Assembly: GCF_024748615.1 (NCBI RefSeq)
Contig: NZ_CP087168.1
Coordinates: 2,604,001-2,668,000 of the forward strand
Source of the DNA: Pseudomonas sp. B21-048
GTDB taxonomy: Bacteria; Pseudomonadota; Gammaproteobacteria; Pseudomonadales; Pseudomonadaceae
Length of the DNA: 64,000 bases
Direction: 5' to 3'
Positions 1 through 7,830 of this stretch are shown in pieces; within the stretch, counting starts at the first letter, position 1, and each line of letters opens with the position of its first letter. Made by a program: the position numbers and the translations under genes. The notes beneath the pieces are model-generated. The model did no database searches and was not told where the DNA came from. It was given only the letters and a program-made list of their open reading frames with translations.

Positions 1-563
1 TTGTAGACATAGTGGTACATGGCTTGCCTGGCCACTTCGATCAGCATCAGGCCAGGCACATGTTCGTGCTGCTTGTTGTAGAAGTAGTAATTTTTGGTGT
101 CGTTGATCAACAGATAAGACCCCCGCCTGGCCTTGTCCCACTGCGCGAGCGCTTCAAGGCATTCGATCATGCGTAATACTTGGTCGGGCGGTATCTCGGC
201 ATCAACGCCCTGAAAATGCTGGGCAAGGTAGCGTTGGGTCTGCTGAGGGATGAATTCAGCCGTGAGGACGAAGTGGTCGCCGCACTCGGTATAGAAATCG
301 TTCAGGCGGATCTCGAAGGTGGAGAGTGTGGTCGCCTGTTCCGCGCTGATGGTCAAGGGCAGATAGTGCAGCACATACTGGCCATCTTGTGCACGGTACA
401 GTTTCTTGAACAGGGCCTGATCCTCCGCGTTGCCAGCCAGTATTTCGGCGCCGATCGGAGCACTGAGAAAGCTGGGCAGAATCAGCCTTGGTCGAGCGAC
501 CAGGACATCCTTGGGTGTGTCTTTGTGCAACAGGTGAGGGTCAATCGAGTATGCGCTGTTCAT
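1..563 (-). CDS. AfsA-type hotdog protein (gamma-butyrolactone/A-factor biosynthesis family), partial
   Basis: This is the first 187 codons of a gene that runs off the left edge. I translated it by hand from the ATG at 563. The AfsA hallmark is visible at residues 166-180 (HEHVPG followed by LMLIEVARQ), matching the conserved HVPG-x-x-LLEAARQA element of AfsA hotdog domains. In Streptomyces, AfsA joins a beta-ketoacyl-ACP to dihydroxyacetone phosphate to start butyrolactone signal synthesis. The start overlaps the end of the DUF2867 gene by 23 bp with GGAG about 10 nt upstream, so the two are probably translationally coupled. It is the distal visible gene of a luxR-luxI operon. A butyrolactone or butenolide product is inference. 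Family call fairly sure; substrate unknown. Confidence 0.72.
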   Translation of the reverse strand, partial: MNSAYSIDPHLLHKDTPKDVLVARPRLILPSFLSAPIGAEILAGNAEDQALFKKLYRAQDGQYVLHYLPLTISAEQATTLSTFEIRLNDFYTECGDHFVLTAEFIPQQTQRYLAQHFQGVDAEIPPDQVLRMIECLEALAQWDKARRGSYLLINDTKNYYFYNKQHEHVPGLMLIEVARQAMYHYVY

Positions 564-1089
564 GAGTTGCGATCTCCAGTGAGCGAGTTGGGGAATGTAG
601 GGGGAGATGGGACAGCAAAAGATTGATGATGACCCCATGTACCGGCGCCACCGGCAGCATGTACAGGCGGCCGAAAGTATTGAAGGTCTTGACGGAGGTG
701 GTGATATGCAGGCAACGCCGTTGCGTGAGTGTTGCATCGATCGAGACCATGACCGCCAGATGGGTATCGCGTGAGGTCAGTACCAGCTTCTGTGCGCTGA
801 TGACCTCGACGGTGAAGAAATCGAGCTTTTCGCCGACCGCCGGGACGCACTGTGGTGTAACGCCCGAGAACCCGCCGATCCTCTCGACGTGAAAGTGCTG
901 CGAGATACTGTCGCGCAGCCTGAACGCGCCTTTGAGCCAAGCGGGCGTGGCGGCCGTCATCAGGCAGTACAGTTCGAATACCGTGGCTTCGGTGTCGATG
1001 ATCGCGCTGGCCGAATGCAGAAAACCCAGTTCATGGTGCGCGGCCACCAGGCTGGCGCACGGTGGGATCTGGTCGTTCGGCGTCTTCAT
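541..1089 (-). CDS. DUF2867 family protein
   Basis: The product is 182 aa. The reading frame continues open upstream to 1323, but that part is the antisense shadow of the oxidoreductase gene. The start at 1089 (MKTPND) lies 13 bp after that gene's stop and gives the expected family length. DUF2867 members are small lipid-like or SRPBCC-like proteins, often placed next to NAD-dependent oxidoreductases. Visible features are a central LDFFTVEVISAQKLVL strand-rich stretch and a C-terminal hydrophobic segment VHGVIINLLLSHLP. The biochemical role is unknown. Its place between an NAD(P)H oxidoreductase and an AfsA-like gene suggests a tailoring or binding role in the same small-molecule pathway, which is inference. 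Confidence 0.65.
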   Translation of the reverse strand: MKTPNDQIPPCASLVAAHHELGFLHSASAIIDTEATVFELYCLMTAATPAWLKGAFRLRDSISQHFHVERIGGFSGVTPQCVPAVGEKLDFFTVEVISAQKLVLTSRDTHLAVMVSIDATLTQRRCLHITTSVKTFNTFGRLYMLPVAPVHGVIINLLLSHLPLHSPTRSLEIATHEQRILD

Positions 1090-1102
1090 GATCGATGACA
1101 CC

Positions 1103-1696
1103 TTATTGCAACAGGGCGACTTGCGCCTGCTCGGCTTGCAACAGCATGTTTTCGTAGAGCCGGTCGGCGGATGCCTGGTCCTCGACAACCTGTTCGGCGA
1201 CGTTCTGAGCGGTGACGTCGATTGACTCGTCATCGATGAATACCGATTCGTAAACCCCGACGACAGGCAGGTAGATACCTTTGACGTACGCCACCGTCTG
1301 CTGCAAAGGCCTGAGCAATTCATCCAGTGTGTAACGGTTGAACCCGCCAGCGCGGTAGCCTATGGATGGCACACCCACTGTGGCGATGATCAAGAATTCC
1401 TTGTTCTTGAGCTTGTCGCCGCCGCGTGCGTAGGCATAGCCGGGGGTGAACACTTCGTCGATCCACTGCTTCATGATTGCCGGGCAGGAATACCAATACA
1501 GCGGAAACAGCAACACGATGCGGTCATGGGCATCGAGCAACGCCTGCTCTGCACGAATATCGAACCCGGTGGGCGTTACCGCGCAGGCCAGGCTATGGAC
1601 CTTGACGCCACGATGGCTGATCTTGCTCATGATCGCGATATTGACGCGGGAAACCGAGAGATCAGGATGGCCAGAAATGACAATGACTTTTTTCAT
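1103..1696 (-). CDS. NAD(P)H-dependent oxidoreductase, flavodoxin fold (MdaB/KefF-like)
   Basis: The protein is about 197 aa with the flavodoxin-like fold of NAD(P)H quinone reductases. It starts KKVIVISGHPDLS (phosphate-binding strand-loop), has the family motif FPLYWYSCPAIMKQWID around residue 80, and then FTPGYAYARGGDKLKNK. A GTG at 1705 lies only 3 nt after AAGGA, so both starts are possible. I prefer the ATG at 1696, which gives the usual MKKxxVISGHP terminus. It lies 144 bp downstream of luxI, with DUF2867 and the AfsA-like gene following closely. It probably acts in the cytoplasm as a flavin reductase, here likely a reductive step on the operon's product; the substrate is unknown. Confidence 0.8.
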   Translation of the reverse strand: MKKVIVISGHPDLSVSRVNIAIMSKISHRGVKVHSLACAVTPTGFDIRAEQALLDAHDRIVLLFPLYWYSCPAIMKQWIDEVFTPGYAYARGGDKLKNKEFLIIATVGVPSIGYRAGGFNRYTLDELLRPLQQTVAYVKGIYLPVVGVYESVFIDDESIDVTAQNVAEQVVEDQASADRLYENMLLQAEQAQVALLQ

Positions 1697-1840
1697 GTAG
1701 GGCACGTGTCCTTTATATAAATAAGTCGATTGAAATTCCGATGCAGCACTATTTAAGAGCAGGTGCCTGAAGTTGTAACCTAACCTTTTGGGGAGGCGGC
1801 TTGGCCAATTTGCCGGCAGCGGCAGGCCATTCGTAGTGCT

Positions 1841-2416
1841 TCAGGCCACTTCTCGATCAACAAGGCTGGGCGGTACCCTGATCCAGTTGACCATGATCTT
1901 GTGCCCGTCGATTACGGTCAGCTTGTCCTCGCAATGAGCATCGAAGCCCGCTTTGCGCAACAATCGGGTAATCCCCGGCGGAGATACCGTGATCAATTGG
2001 CGAGCCTCGTGGCGAGCCGCGACCTTGAGCACTTCGTGCAGTAGCGCCACGGCGTTCGGCGATGACAGTGAATGGCCAGTGAAGGTCCGTTGTTGCAGGT
2101 CGACGGCGGCAAAACGGGAGATTTCCCAGATGTCCGCGGAACGAGGGAGTGCCTGGTCGCCGATCACCTGGGGAAACACTTCTCCCAGCAGATAGGGCTT
2201 GTGCGTGGGCAGCAGCCGCGCTACTCCGACGATGCGCGGGCCTTGATGGGCGATCACGTATACCGTGTCGTCGCGATCGAATTGATCCAGTTCCTCACCG
2301 ATCGCACAGTCCAGATGCCATCCAAGCTTCTCGACAAATACGCGATAGCGATATAGCAGCAGGGCCTGCCACAGTTCTATCGGTAATGTAAGGCGCGTAC
2401 CCGTGGTCATATACAT
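1841..2416 (-). CDS. LuxI-type acyl-homoserine lactone synthase
   Basis: The product is 191 aa, the normal LuxI length, and makes an AHL signal from S-adenosylmethionine and acyl-ACP. Conserved residues are visible: YRYRVFVEKLGW (the R-x-x-x-F and W positions), ELDQFDRDD (paired acidic residues), VGVARLLPT, and WEISRFAA (E and R of the catalytic core). The frame is open up to an ATG at 2503. The start at 2416 is chosen because GAGGG lies 6 nt upstream and the length before R-x-x-x-F is then typical. It lies 159 bp downstream of the luxR gene on the same strand. Two dyads lie immediately upstream (see the regulatory entry). The acyl chain made cannot be read from sequence. Confidence 0.93.
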   Translation of the reverse strand: MYMTTGTRLTLPIELWQALLLYRYRVFVEKLGWHLDCAIGEELDQFDRDDTVYVIAHQGPRIVGVARLLPTHKPYLLGEVFPQVIGDQALPRSADIWEISRFAAVDLQQRTFTGHSLSSPNAVALLHEVLKVAARHEARQLITVSPPGITRLLRKAGFDAHCEDKLTVIDGHKIMVNWIRVPPSLVDREVA

Positions 2417-2422
2417 GAGGAA

Positions 2423-2467
2423 CCCTCGGCAAATAATCGAGGGATCATTCGGCAGAATAATCGAATG
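2423..2467 (-). promoter_or_regulatory. Tandem related dyads upstream of luxI, one covering its RBS
   Basis: Two imperfectly duplicated inverted repeats sit side by side. Dyad 1 (2423-2443) has arms CCCTCG/CGAGGG with a 9-nt spacer. Dyad 2 (2446-2467) has arms CATTCG/CGAATG with a 10-nt spacer. Both contain the shared core TCGGCA-(G)-AATAATCGA, so they are direct repeats of one motif. The luxI ribosome binding site lies in one arm of dyad 1, so the RNA could form a 6-bp stem hiding it. They may be LuxR-type operator sites (about 20 bp, palindromic) or a translational switch. Structure is directly visible; function is inferred. Confidence 0.45.
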
Positions 2468-2575
2468 TTTAGGTACTGCTCTTTTGGGCAGGTGTGTCGT
2501 CAAGGAGCGAGTATTATTATTGTTGTTATCACTCAGCGACGTTAACGCTTCAGCGGTGTGGAAATGAGTTGTGTG

Positions 2576-3286
2576 TCAGGCGAGCAAGCCCAGTGAAGTG
2601 GCGCGCACTACGGTAGCGGTGCAGTTATGGACGCCCAGTTTCGAGCCTGCATTGCGCAGGTGAAACTTGATGGTTTCCCGCGATAGAGAGAGGATCAAAC
2701 CGATCTCGTAGGCGGTCTTGCCGTCGGCTGCCCACTTAAGGACTTCACATTCGCGCCGCGACAGCGATTTTTCCTGTGGTAATTGCCAGTGCGGTGTCAG
2801 CACGCGCAAGAAACCCTGATGGGCGACATGCACCAAAAACCGCATGTATTTTTGATTGGCGGCAAGCTCTTGGGTAGTAATAGGGTCGCTGGGGCGTGCG
2901 AGTGTCAGCATGCCGCCGCTGCCGCGGCCGTCCAGACAGGATTGCGCCCAACCGTGTACCAGTCCGGCAGCGCGGGCTTCCTCCCACATCTGCGGGCTTT
3001 GCTGGGTCATTTGCTCGTCCCAGACAATCGGTATCGTCGATTTCGTGCAGTGTTGTACCGTCGGGTCCACGGCAATGTATTCGCATTGGACATAGCGTTG
3101 TCGCCACGAAGGCAGAAAATTGTTGCTCATCACGACCATGGGACGAGTGACGGGTATAGGTATTCGGATCCCATAGGCGCAATAGTCGAACCCTAGGTGT
3201 CTTGCAGTGCTTACGATCCGGGCCAACAATTCAGCTTCGGTTCGGGCATTGTCGATCGTGTCCAGCAGATCATCCATCCACTTCAC
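2576..3286 (-). CDS. LuxR-type quorum-sensing transcriptional regulator
   Basis: The product is about 236 aa with the two LuxR domains in order. The N-terminal autoinducer-binding domain (about 15-165) carries the conserved W/Y/D positions in LPSWRQRYVQCEY and AVDP. The C-terminal GerE-type helix-turn-helix (about 172-235) reads LSRRECEVLKWAADGKTAYEIG and SRETIKFHLRNAGSKLGV. The GTG at 3286 has AAGGAG 7 nt upstream, whereas the ATG at 3292 sits almost on top of it, so GTG is preferred. It precedes luxI on the same strand and probably binds that synthase's AHL to activate the luxI-oxidoreductase-DUF2867-AfsA genes. The family is certain; the regulon is inference. Confidence 0.93.
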   Translation of the reverse strand: MKWMDDLLDTIDNARTEAELLARIVSTARHLGFDYCAYGIRIPIPVTRPMVVMSNNFLPSWRQRYVQCEYIAVDPTVQHCTKSTIPIVWDEQMTQQSPQMWEEARAAGLVHGWAQSCLDGRGSGGMLTLARPSDPITTQELAANQKYMRFLVHVAHQGFLRVLTPHWQLPQEKSLSRRECEVLKWAADGKTAYEIGLILSLSRETIKFHLRNAGSKLGVHNCTATVVRATSLGLLA

Positions 3287-3497
3287 TGTCATTCTCCTTG
3301 AATTGACCTTGTTACGCTCTATCTGCGCCGAAAATTACTTTCGGACGCGCTGATGACGCAGGGCAGTGTTGTCATGGCTTGGTTGACTGGTCGGGCCAGT
3401 GATCGGTATTGGGATTACTGGCCCCAAGCAAGGGTAGCCTGAACGCGGCGGGAAAACATTGAGCTGGGTCAACTCATTGATGGTTGGTGACCGAGCG

Positions 3498-3632
3498 CTA
3501 GGAAACTTGAGACGCAGTGCTACCTGACGTGTGCTTGCGCGCCAGCAGATTGGCCAGCACCGAGAGGCTGGAGCAGAAGATGAAATACACCAGGGCACGC
3601 ACAGGAAAATCTCGGTGGGGTGCACCACAGTT
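3498..3632 (-). pseudogene. Possible C-terminal remnant of an amino-acid ABC transporter permease
   Basis: A short frame ending at 3498 reads ALVYFIFCSSLSVLANLLARKH. This resembles the last membrane segment of HisM/GlnP-type polar amino-acid permeases, which typically end ALLYFxICxxLSxLARxLE. Nothing upstream continues the permease, so at most a 3' stub survives. The match is short and hydrophobic, so the call is weak. It fits the decayed nature of 3.3-5.8 kb. Confidence 0.25.
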
Positions 3633-3640
3633 GTTCATCA

Positions 3641-4388
3641 GCGGGCGGCGTAGTTTTCTTGAATTGCTCCGCTCAGGTGAACGCACCGGATATACCAGTT
3701 TTATCGTCTGGAGTGCATCAGCCATTCGTCACTTCTGCAACTCTCATCCGCATGAGCATTCATGGTTCAGTATCCGTAGTCGTTCAACAATCTCTGCAGA
3801 AACTCACGTCGCCTTTGAACGACGCTCAAAATGAGATAGTCACGATCGGTGTCTCTTGTTATAGGTGACCTGCGTCCACCAGGCCATGGATGTAGCCTTC
3901 GGCTCTACCCCTTGCTTCGAGCAACGCCTCTTTGGATGTGTTTTTTGTAGATGTCTTCAGCGATGAGCTGCAACCGCTTCATTTGACGTCGTCCAACTGC
4001 ATCGCCCGAAAATTTTGGTGCGTTGATCAGTGCGTTTAAATCGTTGGATATGCTGGTTGTGCTCAAGGTGGTGGATCTGCTGGGAACCAATGTCTTGCTT
4101 GAACGTATTATGGGGTAAAGGCTAGGCGCTTACGCGAAGAAGCGATTGCTTTACTGCTGGGGAATTGCCTGCCTGATTGCATTCATTCTGATCAGCTATT
4201 TGCGTCGAGGTTGACGACATTGCTTTGGCGCGACCGGCAGAGATTGACCGAGGCAAAGAGGGCTTCGCTGTCCTCCAGGCAACAACATGAGCGTTTCCAA
4301 GTAGACTGTCGCGTAAGCCTAGATGTAGGCCCGCCTCTGAGGCACGTGTAACGGCACACTTCCAGAGAAGCTTGCAAAACAGCTCGTA
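3641..4388. other. Decayed stretch without a convincing gene
   Basis: Short open frames exist on both strands (for example 3905-4090 minus, 61 codons), but none shows a recognisable domain, a ribosome binding site, or the GC-rich third positions of neighbouring genes. It lies between the quorum-sensing locus and truncated MFS and intron fragments, so it is best read as relic DNA. Confidence 0.5.
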
Positions 4389-4988
4389 TCAAGAGTCACG
4401 AGGTGAGGGCAGCGCCTTGTTCATCGAGAAGATCACACCGGCCAACGAAACAACCAAAATTCCGATAATGCCCCATGGAAATGACGTCGACCCAGCCTGC
4501 GCCAGCAGAACACCACCGACGACTCCACCACTGGCAACAGCGGTATTCCAGGCTGTGGTGTACATCGACTGGGCGACATCAACGGAGTCGCCGGCCAAGC
4601 GAGACAATGCCGTCTGGGTAATCGTTGCAAATCCTCCGACAGCTAGCCCCCAAACCGCGACAGAGGGATAGATCATCGCGGGGATACTGCCCCAAAGCCC
4701 TAGCGACAGGGAGGCAAAAGCAAATATAAGAACACTCGCGATGATGAGAAATTGCAACCGGCGATCAATTGTTGCCCCCACGAGCCACAGGCCGACGATG
4801 GAACCTAGCCTGAAAACAAAAAGAACAACATCCAACTTCGCAGCCAGCCCCGAAGAATCTAGGAATGGCTCAATGTAGATGTAGAGAACGTTGTGAGCGA
4901 CAACGAAAGTAAAAACAACGAAGAGAACTGATCGAATACCAGTCTTCAGGAAAACATTAACAAGAGACTGACGCTGCTCCTTGGTCTG
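4389..4988 (-). pseudogene. MFS transporter, C-terminal half only
   Basis: About 200 codons encode the last six membrane helices of a major facilitator of the arabinose-efflux (DHA1) type. Visible stretches include VFTFVVAHNVLYIYIEPFL, FRLGSIVGLWLVGATIDRR (the motif between helices) and SRLAGDSVDVAQSMYTTAWN. The frame stays open past 4988 only because it runs antisense through a group II intron reverse transcriptase. There is no start codon or N-terminal half, so the gene is broken at about 4985. The intact parent would have been about 390-400 aa. Confidence 0.8.
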
Positions 4989-5513
4989 ACCACTACAGTT
5001 CGAATCAGGGAGAGCCTGACACGACGGATGAGTGAAGTGGGTCTGACCATCAACGAAGAAAAGTCGAAGATTGTCTACATCGACACATTCGAGCGGCACA
5101 ATGTCGCGACGAGCTTCACCTTTCTTGGATATGATTTCAAGGTGCGAACCCTGAGGAACTCCAAGGGCGAACTCTTTCGTAAGTGCATGCCGGGAGCGTC
5201 GATGAAGGCGATGCGCAGGATGGTAGACACGATCAAACACTGGCGCATCCATCGATCCACTACGGATGACCTGAGGGATTTTTCTCGCAGGTACAACGCT
5301 GTGATTCGAGGATGGATCGAATACTACGGTAAATTCTGGTACAGAAACTTCAGCTACCGATTGTGGAGCGCGTTGCAATCGCGCCTGCTCAAATGGATGA
5401 AGAGCAAGTACCGAATCTCTATACGTCAAGCGGAGCATCGGCTGCGTCTTGTTCGAAGAGAGAATCCGGAGCTGTTCGCGCATTGGTATTTACTACGTGC
5501 ATCGAATGTGTGA
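4989..5513 (+). pseudogene. Group II intron reverse transcriptase/maturase, C-terminal fragment
   Basis: About 175 codons encode the end of a group II intron-encoded protein. They include the tail of the reverse transcriptase domain (VGLTINEEKSKIVYID, FLGYDFKVR) and the maturase (domain X) region with YNAVIRGWIEYYGKF. The N-terminal reverse transcriptase core, including the YADD active site, is missing, since the sequence is joined to an MFS fragment on its 5' side at about 4985. It therefore cannot encode an active enzyme. Confidence 0.88.
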
Positions 5514-5517
5514 TCAA

Positions 5518-5552
5518 GAGCCGTATGACGGGAGACTGTCACGTACGGGGCT
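5518..5552 (+). ncRNA. Group II intron domain V
   Basis: The hairpin starts GAGCCGTATGACGG, has a GAGA-type apical loop, and closes with CACGTACGGGGCT. This is the conserved domain V shape, with the AGC catalytic triad at 5519-5521. The following hairpin (about 5556-5586; arms CAGCCGAGGGG and CCCTTCGGCTG) is the likely domain VI that carries the branch-point A. Confidence 0.8.
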
Positions 5553-5592
5553 GTGAGCAGCCGAGGGGTGAAATTCCCTTCGGCTGACTCGA

Positions 5593-5769
5593 CTCTCAGG
5601 GTCGTTACGCAGTGGAAAACGGGCGGCGGCGATCATGAGCTTGATCCAGTCTGCGCGGCTGAATGGTCATGACCCGTATGCATATCTGAAGGATGTTCTC
5701 GCGCGCCTGCCGACTCAGCAGGCGAGTGAAATCAATCAGTTGCTGCCGCATAGGTGGCAACCGGTTTAA
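5593..5769 (+). pseudogene. IS66-family transposase (TnpC), C-terminal tail
   Basis: The last ~57 codons of an IS66 transposase are clear: GSLRSGKRAAAIMSL, then QSARLNGHDPYAYLKDVL, then LPTQQASEINQLLPHRW before TAA at 5767-5769. The rest of the transposase is absent, replaced on the left by the group II intron 3' end. This suggests the intron once sat inside or beside an IS66 copy, and that the left part of both was later deleted. Confidence 0.9.
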
Positions 5770-5821
5770 TCACGCAAGGCGAGACGCCGGACGCTCACCT
5801 TTATCGCGATTGTTTTGATGT

Positions 5822-6493
5822 TCACTCGTGGAATCGTTCACTTCTATTCAAAAGCCATGACATCAGCAGCCCTGGAATCAGGAAACCTAACGAGACTAAA
5901 ACCCCGTGAAGTATGTGCGTCAGAGGTTCCTCGAGAGTGGCAACAAGCTTCATGGGCGAAGCGACTGGGGATAGCTGCAAGAACAAGACAAGCAGCACCA
6001 CACAAGGCCAAATCAAGCTGACACCGCGTCGCGCACTTAGCCGCCATGCATAGGCTGCCAGCACGGCTGAGAGAACTCCTTCGAGGATCCAAGAGGCAGT
6101 CCCCAGCTTGCCCCATAGGCCATAACCGTAATGCTCAACCGAGTGGGGATACAGTGCTAGATCGCTGTTGTGCATCGGCCAATCAGCGATGAAGTGAGAG
6201 AAGGCTGCCAACGCCGCCACAATTGCTACTGGTCGATGCTTTACGAAAAGCAGTCCCCAAATCGCTGACCAGAATACAGCGGCAAGCAATGAGTGATCCC
6301 AATCGATAAAGGTCAGATCAAAGAACAGGTACGGCCCGCTGTTTAAATTGGGGGTGAGGGTGTTGAAGCCGAGAATGATGAAAATCCCATCAAGCAGATC
6401 CAGAAAACCAACTCCCATCATGATGGGTGTCGCAGGGATCTTGGGATAGCGGGCCTTGATTGCCAGGCCGATGGCGAAGTGACCTACGTACAT
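5822..6493 (-). CDS. Integral membrane protein, DUF457/YdjM-like metal-dependent hydrolase family
   Basis: The product is 223 aa with about six hydrophobic segments. It begins MYVGHFAIGLAIKARYP and contains DWDHSLLAAVFW and FSHFIADWPMH. The His/Asp pairs in membrane segments resemble the H-x-x-H and D-H-S signatures of the LexA-regulated YdjM/DUF457 membrane hydrolase family. It probably sits in the inner membrane. Its substrate is unknown. It stands alone, convergent with the relic region on the left and overlapping the start of a dubious ORF on the opposite strand. Confidence 0.65.
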   Translation of the reverse strand: MYVGHFAIGLAIKARYPKIPATPIMMGVGFLDLLDGIFIILGFNTLTPNLNSGPYLFFDLTFIDWDHSLLAAVFWSAIWGLLFVKHRPVAIVAALAAFSHFIADWPMHNSDLALYPHSVEHYGYGLWGKLGTASWILEGVLSAVLAAYAWRLSARRGVSLIWPCVVLLVLFLQLSPVASPMKLVATLEEPLTHILHGVLVSLGFLIPGLLMSWLLNRSERFHE

Positions 6494-6586
6494 TCTATGT
6501 TCCTGATTCAGGTATGCCTGTCGTCTACAGGCCCGATGGCTCTGACACTATCCGAGCCTTCAAAACAAGATTGTCGGGTTTTGGCA

Positions 6587-6946
6587 ATGTCTGAATTATC
6601 TCCTAAAGCGATACCTCCATCCTTCTCCCTACCGCCAGAGGTGGACGCGATTTTGCTTGAGGCCTCGCGGGTCAGGACGTTGGTAAAATCAGAGGCAGTG
6701 TTTCCTCAGGGCTCTGAACCACTAGAAATGTTTCCCGGCCTCTATGAGTTGTTAAGCAACGGGGTGATGCAGGGGCGTATCGACTTCGATCGCTCGAAGC
6801 TAACCTGCCAGGCCTCCTTTCTTGAGTATCCCCACGTTGCTGCGTGGTATGAGCGAGTGAACAACATTGTGGCGTGGCAGGCGACAGGGTTGGACCAAGA
6901 GCGTCGCTTCCGCGAAATCGAGAGGTTTTTTTCGCCTGCGCAGTAG
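6587..6946 (+). pseudogene. Probable chimeric remnant: CRP-like N-terminal piece joined to a glutathione S-transferase C-terminus
   Basis: The C-terminal ~45 residues (FLEYPHVAAWYERVNN, then AWQATGLDQERR) look like the end of a GST C-terminal domain. The N-terminal part (VRTLVKSEAVFPQGSEPLEM, GLYELLSNGV) resembles the first strands of a CRP/FNR cyclic-nucleotide-like domain. Neither domain is complete, and no ribosome binding site precedes the ATG at 6587. I read it as two gene ends fused by deletion, but the N-terminal match is weak. Confidence 0.35.
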
Positions 6947-6962
6947 TTTGCATAGCCGGTTT

Positions 6963-7691
6963 TCAGGCGGAAACAAGCGGGCGCGCCAGCGTTTCAAGAT
7001 CATGCAAGTGTTGGACTCCTAAATGGTGCTTGAGCGCTCTCCAGCCATCACCGGTGATGGTCACGGCGCGAGTGCCTGTGGATCGGCGCATCCAGCCCAG
7101 GTTGCAGAAGGTATCCAGCAGGTGTGCACCCAGCGGTCCGGCTATGTGGTGCTGCCTTTCGGTCCAGTCCAGGCATCGGCGAGCCTGGCCATGAGCTTCG
7201 AAACACAGCTCGCCGCTGTCCAGATTGAGGGATTGCATCCATTCAATGCCGCGAGGGGTAGGCGCATATTCACGCTCATTGCACTCGACGATGAACTCGC
7301 GCTCAAGCATGCCTTGAGCCACCGCGACGCCAACTTGACCGGCCAGATGATCGTAGCAACAACGGGCAAAACGCAGTTCATGGGCGGCGCGATTGGGCAG
7401 ACTGCGCCAGGAACTGGTTTGTGGGGAGACGGCTGCGAGGCTTTCCAACACATGGGAAACGTCGGGGCCTGCCAATTGATAGAAACGGTTGCGCCCCTTT
7501 ATCTCAACAGTCAGCAGTCCGCCATCGAGCAGTTTTGCCAAGTGCGAACTGGCGGTCTGTGGTGTGACACCGGCGGCGTCCGCCAGTGCGCTGGCTGACA
7601 ACGAGCCACCGTCGGACAGGGTGATCAGGATGACCGCCCGCACGGGTTCAGCGATTAAGTAGGCGATGGAAGAAATTTTAGGCTGGGTCAT
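6963..7691 (-). CDS. ArsR-family winged-helix transcriptional regulator
   Basis: The protein is 242 aa, longer than classical ArsR. The N-terminal winged helix (about 8-95) reads ISSIAYLIAEPVRAVILITL, ASALADAAGVTPQTASSHLAK and GRNRFYQLAGPDVSHVLESL. The C-terminal ~145 residues hold several Cys and His residues (RFARCCYDHLAG), possibly an effector or metal site. The start at 7691 has GGAG 9 nt upstream; the ATG at 7706 has no clear ribosome binding site. It is divergent from the DHA2 MFS exporter at 7831, so it most likely regulates that pump. Confidence 0.85.
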   Translation of the reverse strand: MTQPKISSIAYLIAEPVRAVILITLSDGGSLSASALADAAGVTPQTASSHLAKLLDGGLLTVEIKGRNRFYQLAGPDVSHVLESLAAVSPQTSSWRSLPNRAAHELRFARCCYDHLAGQVGVAVAQGMLEREFIVECNEREYAPTPRGIEWMQSLNLDSGELCFEAHGQARRCLDWTERQHHIAGPLGAHLLDTFCNLGWMRRSTGTRAVTITGDGWRALKHHLGVQHLHDLETLARPLVSA

Positions 7692-7830
7692 TCCTTTGAA
7701 CTCCATGGGTGTGTCGGATCACCCGGCTTTCAGGATGACATGACTAGAAACACTTCGACACGCCCCGAAGCATTTTTTGCAAAAAGCTGCTTATAGTCAA
7801 TCCGCCGCCAGGGAAAGGAAATGCGAAGTC

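Larger units (their letters stand above)
4989..5592 (+). mobile_element. 5'-truncated group II intron
   Basis: The intron's 3' portion survives: the end of the maturase gene, then the ribozyme's domain V and domain VI, ending about 5592 where IS66 transposase coding sequence begins. The 5' ribozyme domains I-IV start and most of the open reading frame are gone. The 3' splice junction cannot be fixed exactly from this sequence alone. Confidence 0.75.

Noticed and set aside
1090..1323. N-terminal extension of the DUF2867 protein
   Set aside because: The 78 extra residues are an antisense shadow of the oxidoreductase with no homology; a start at 1089 follows the previous stop by 13 bp.
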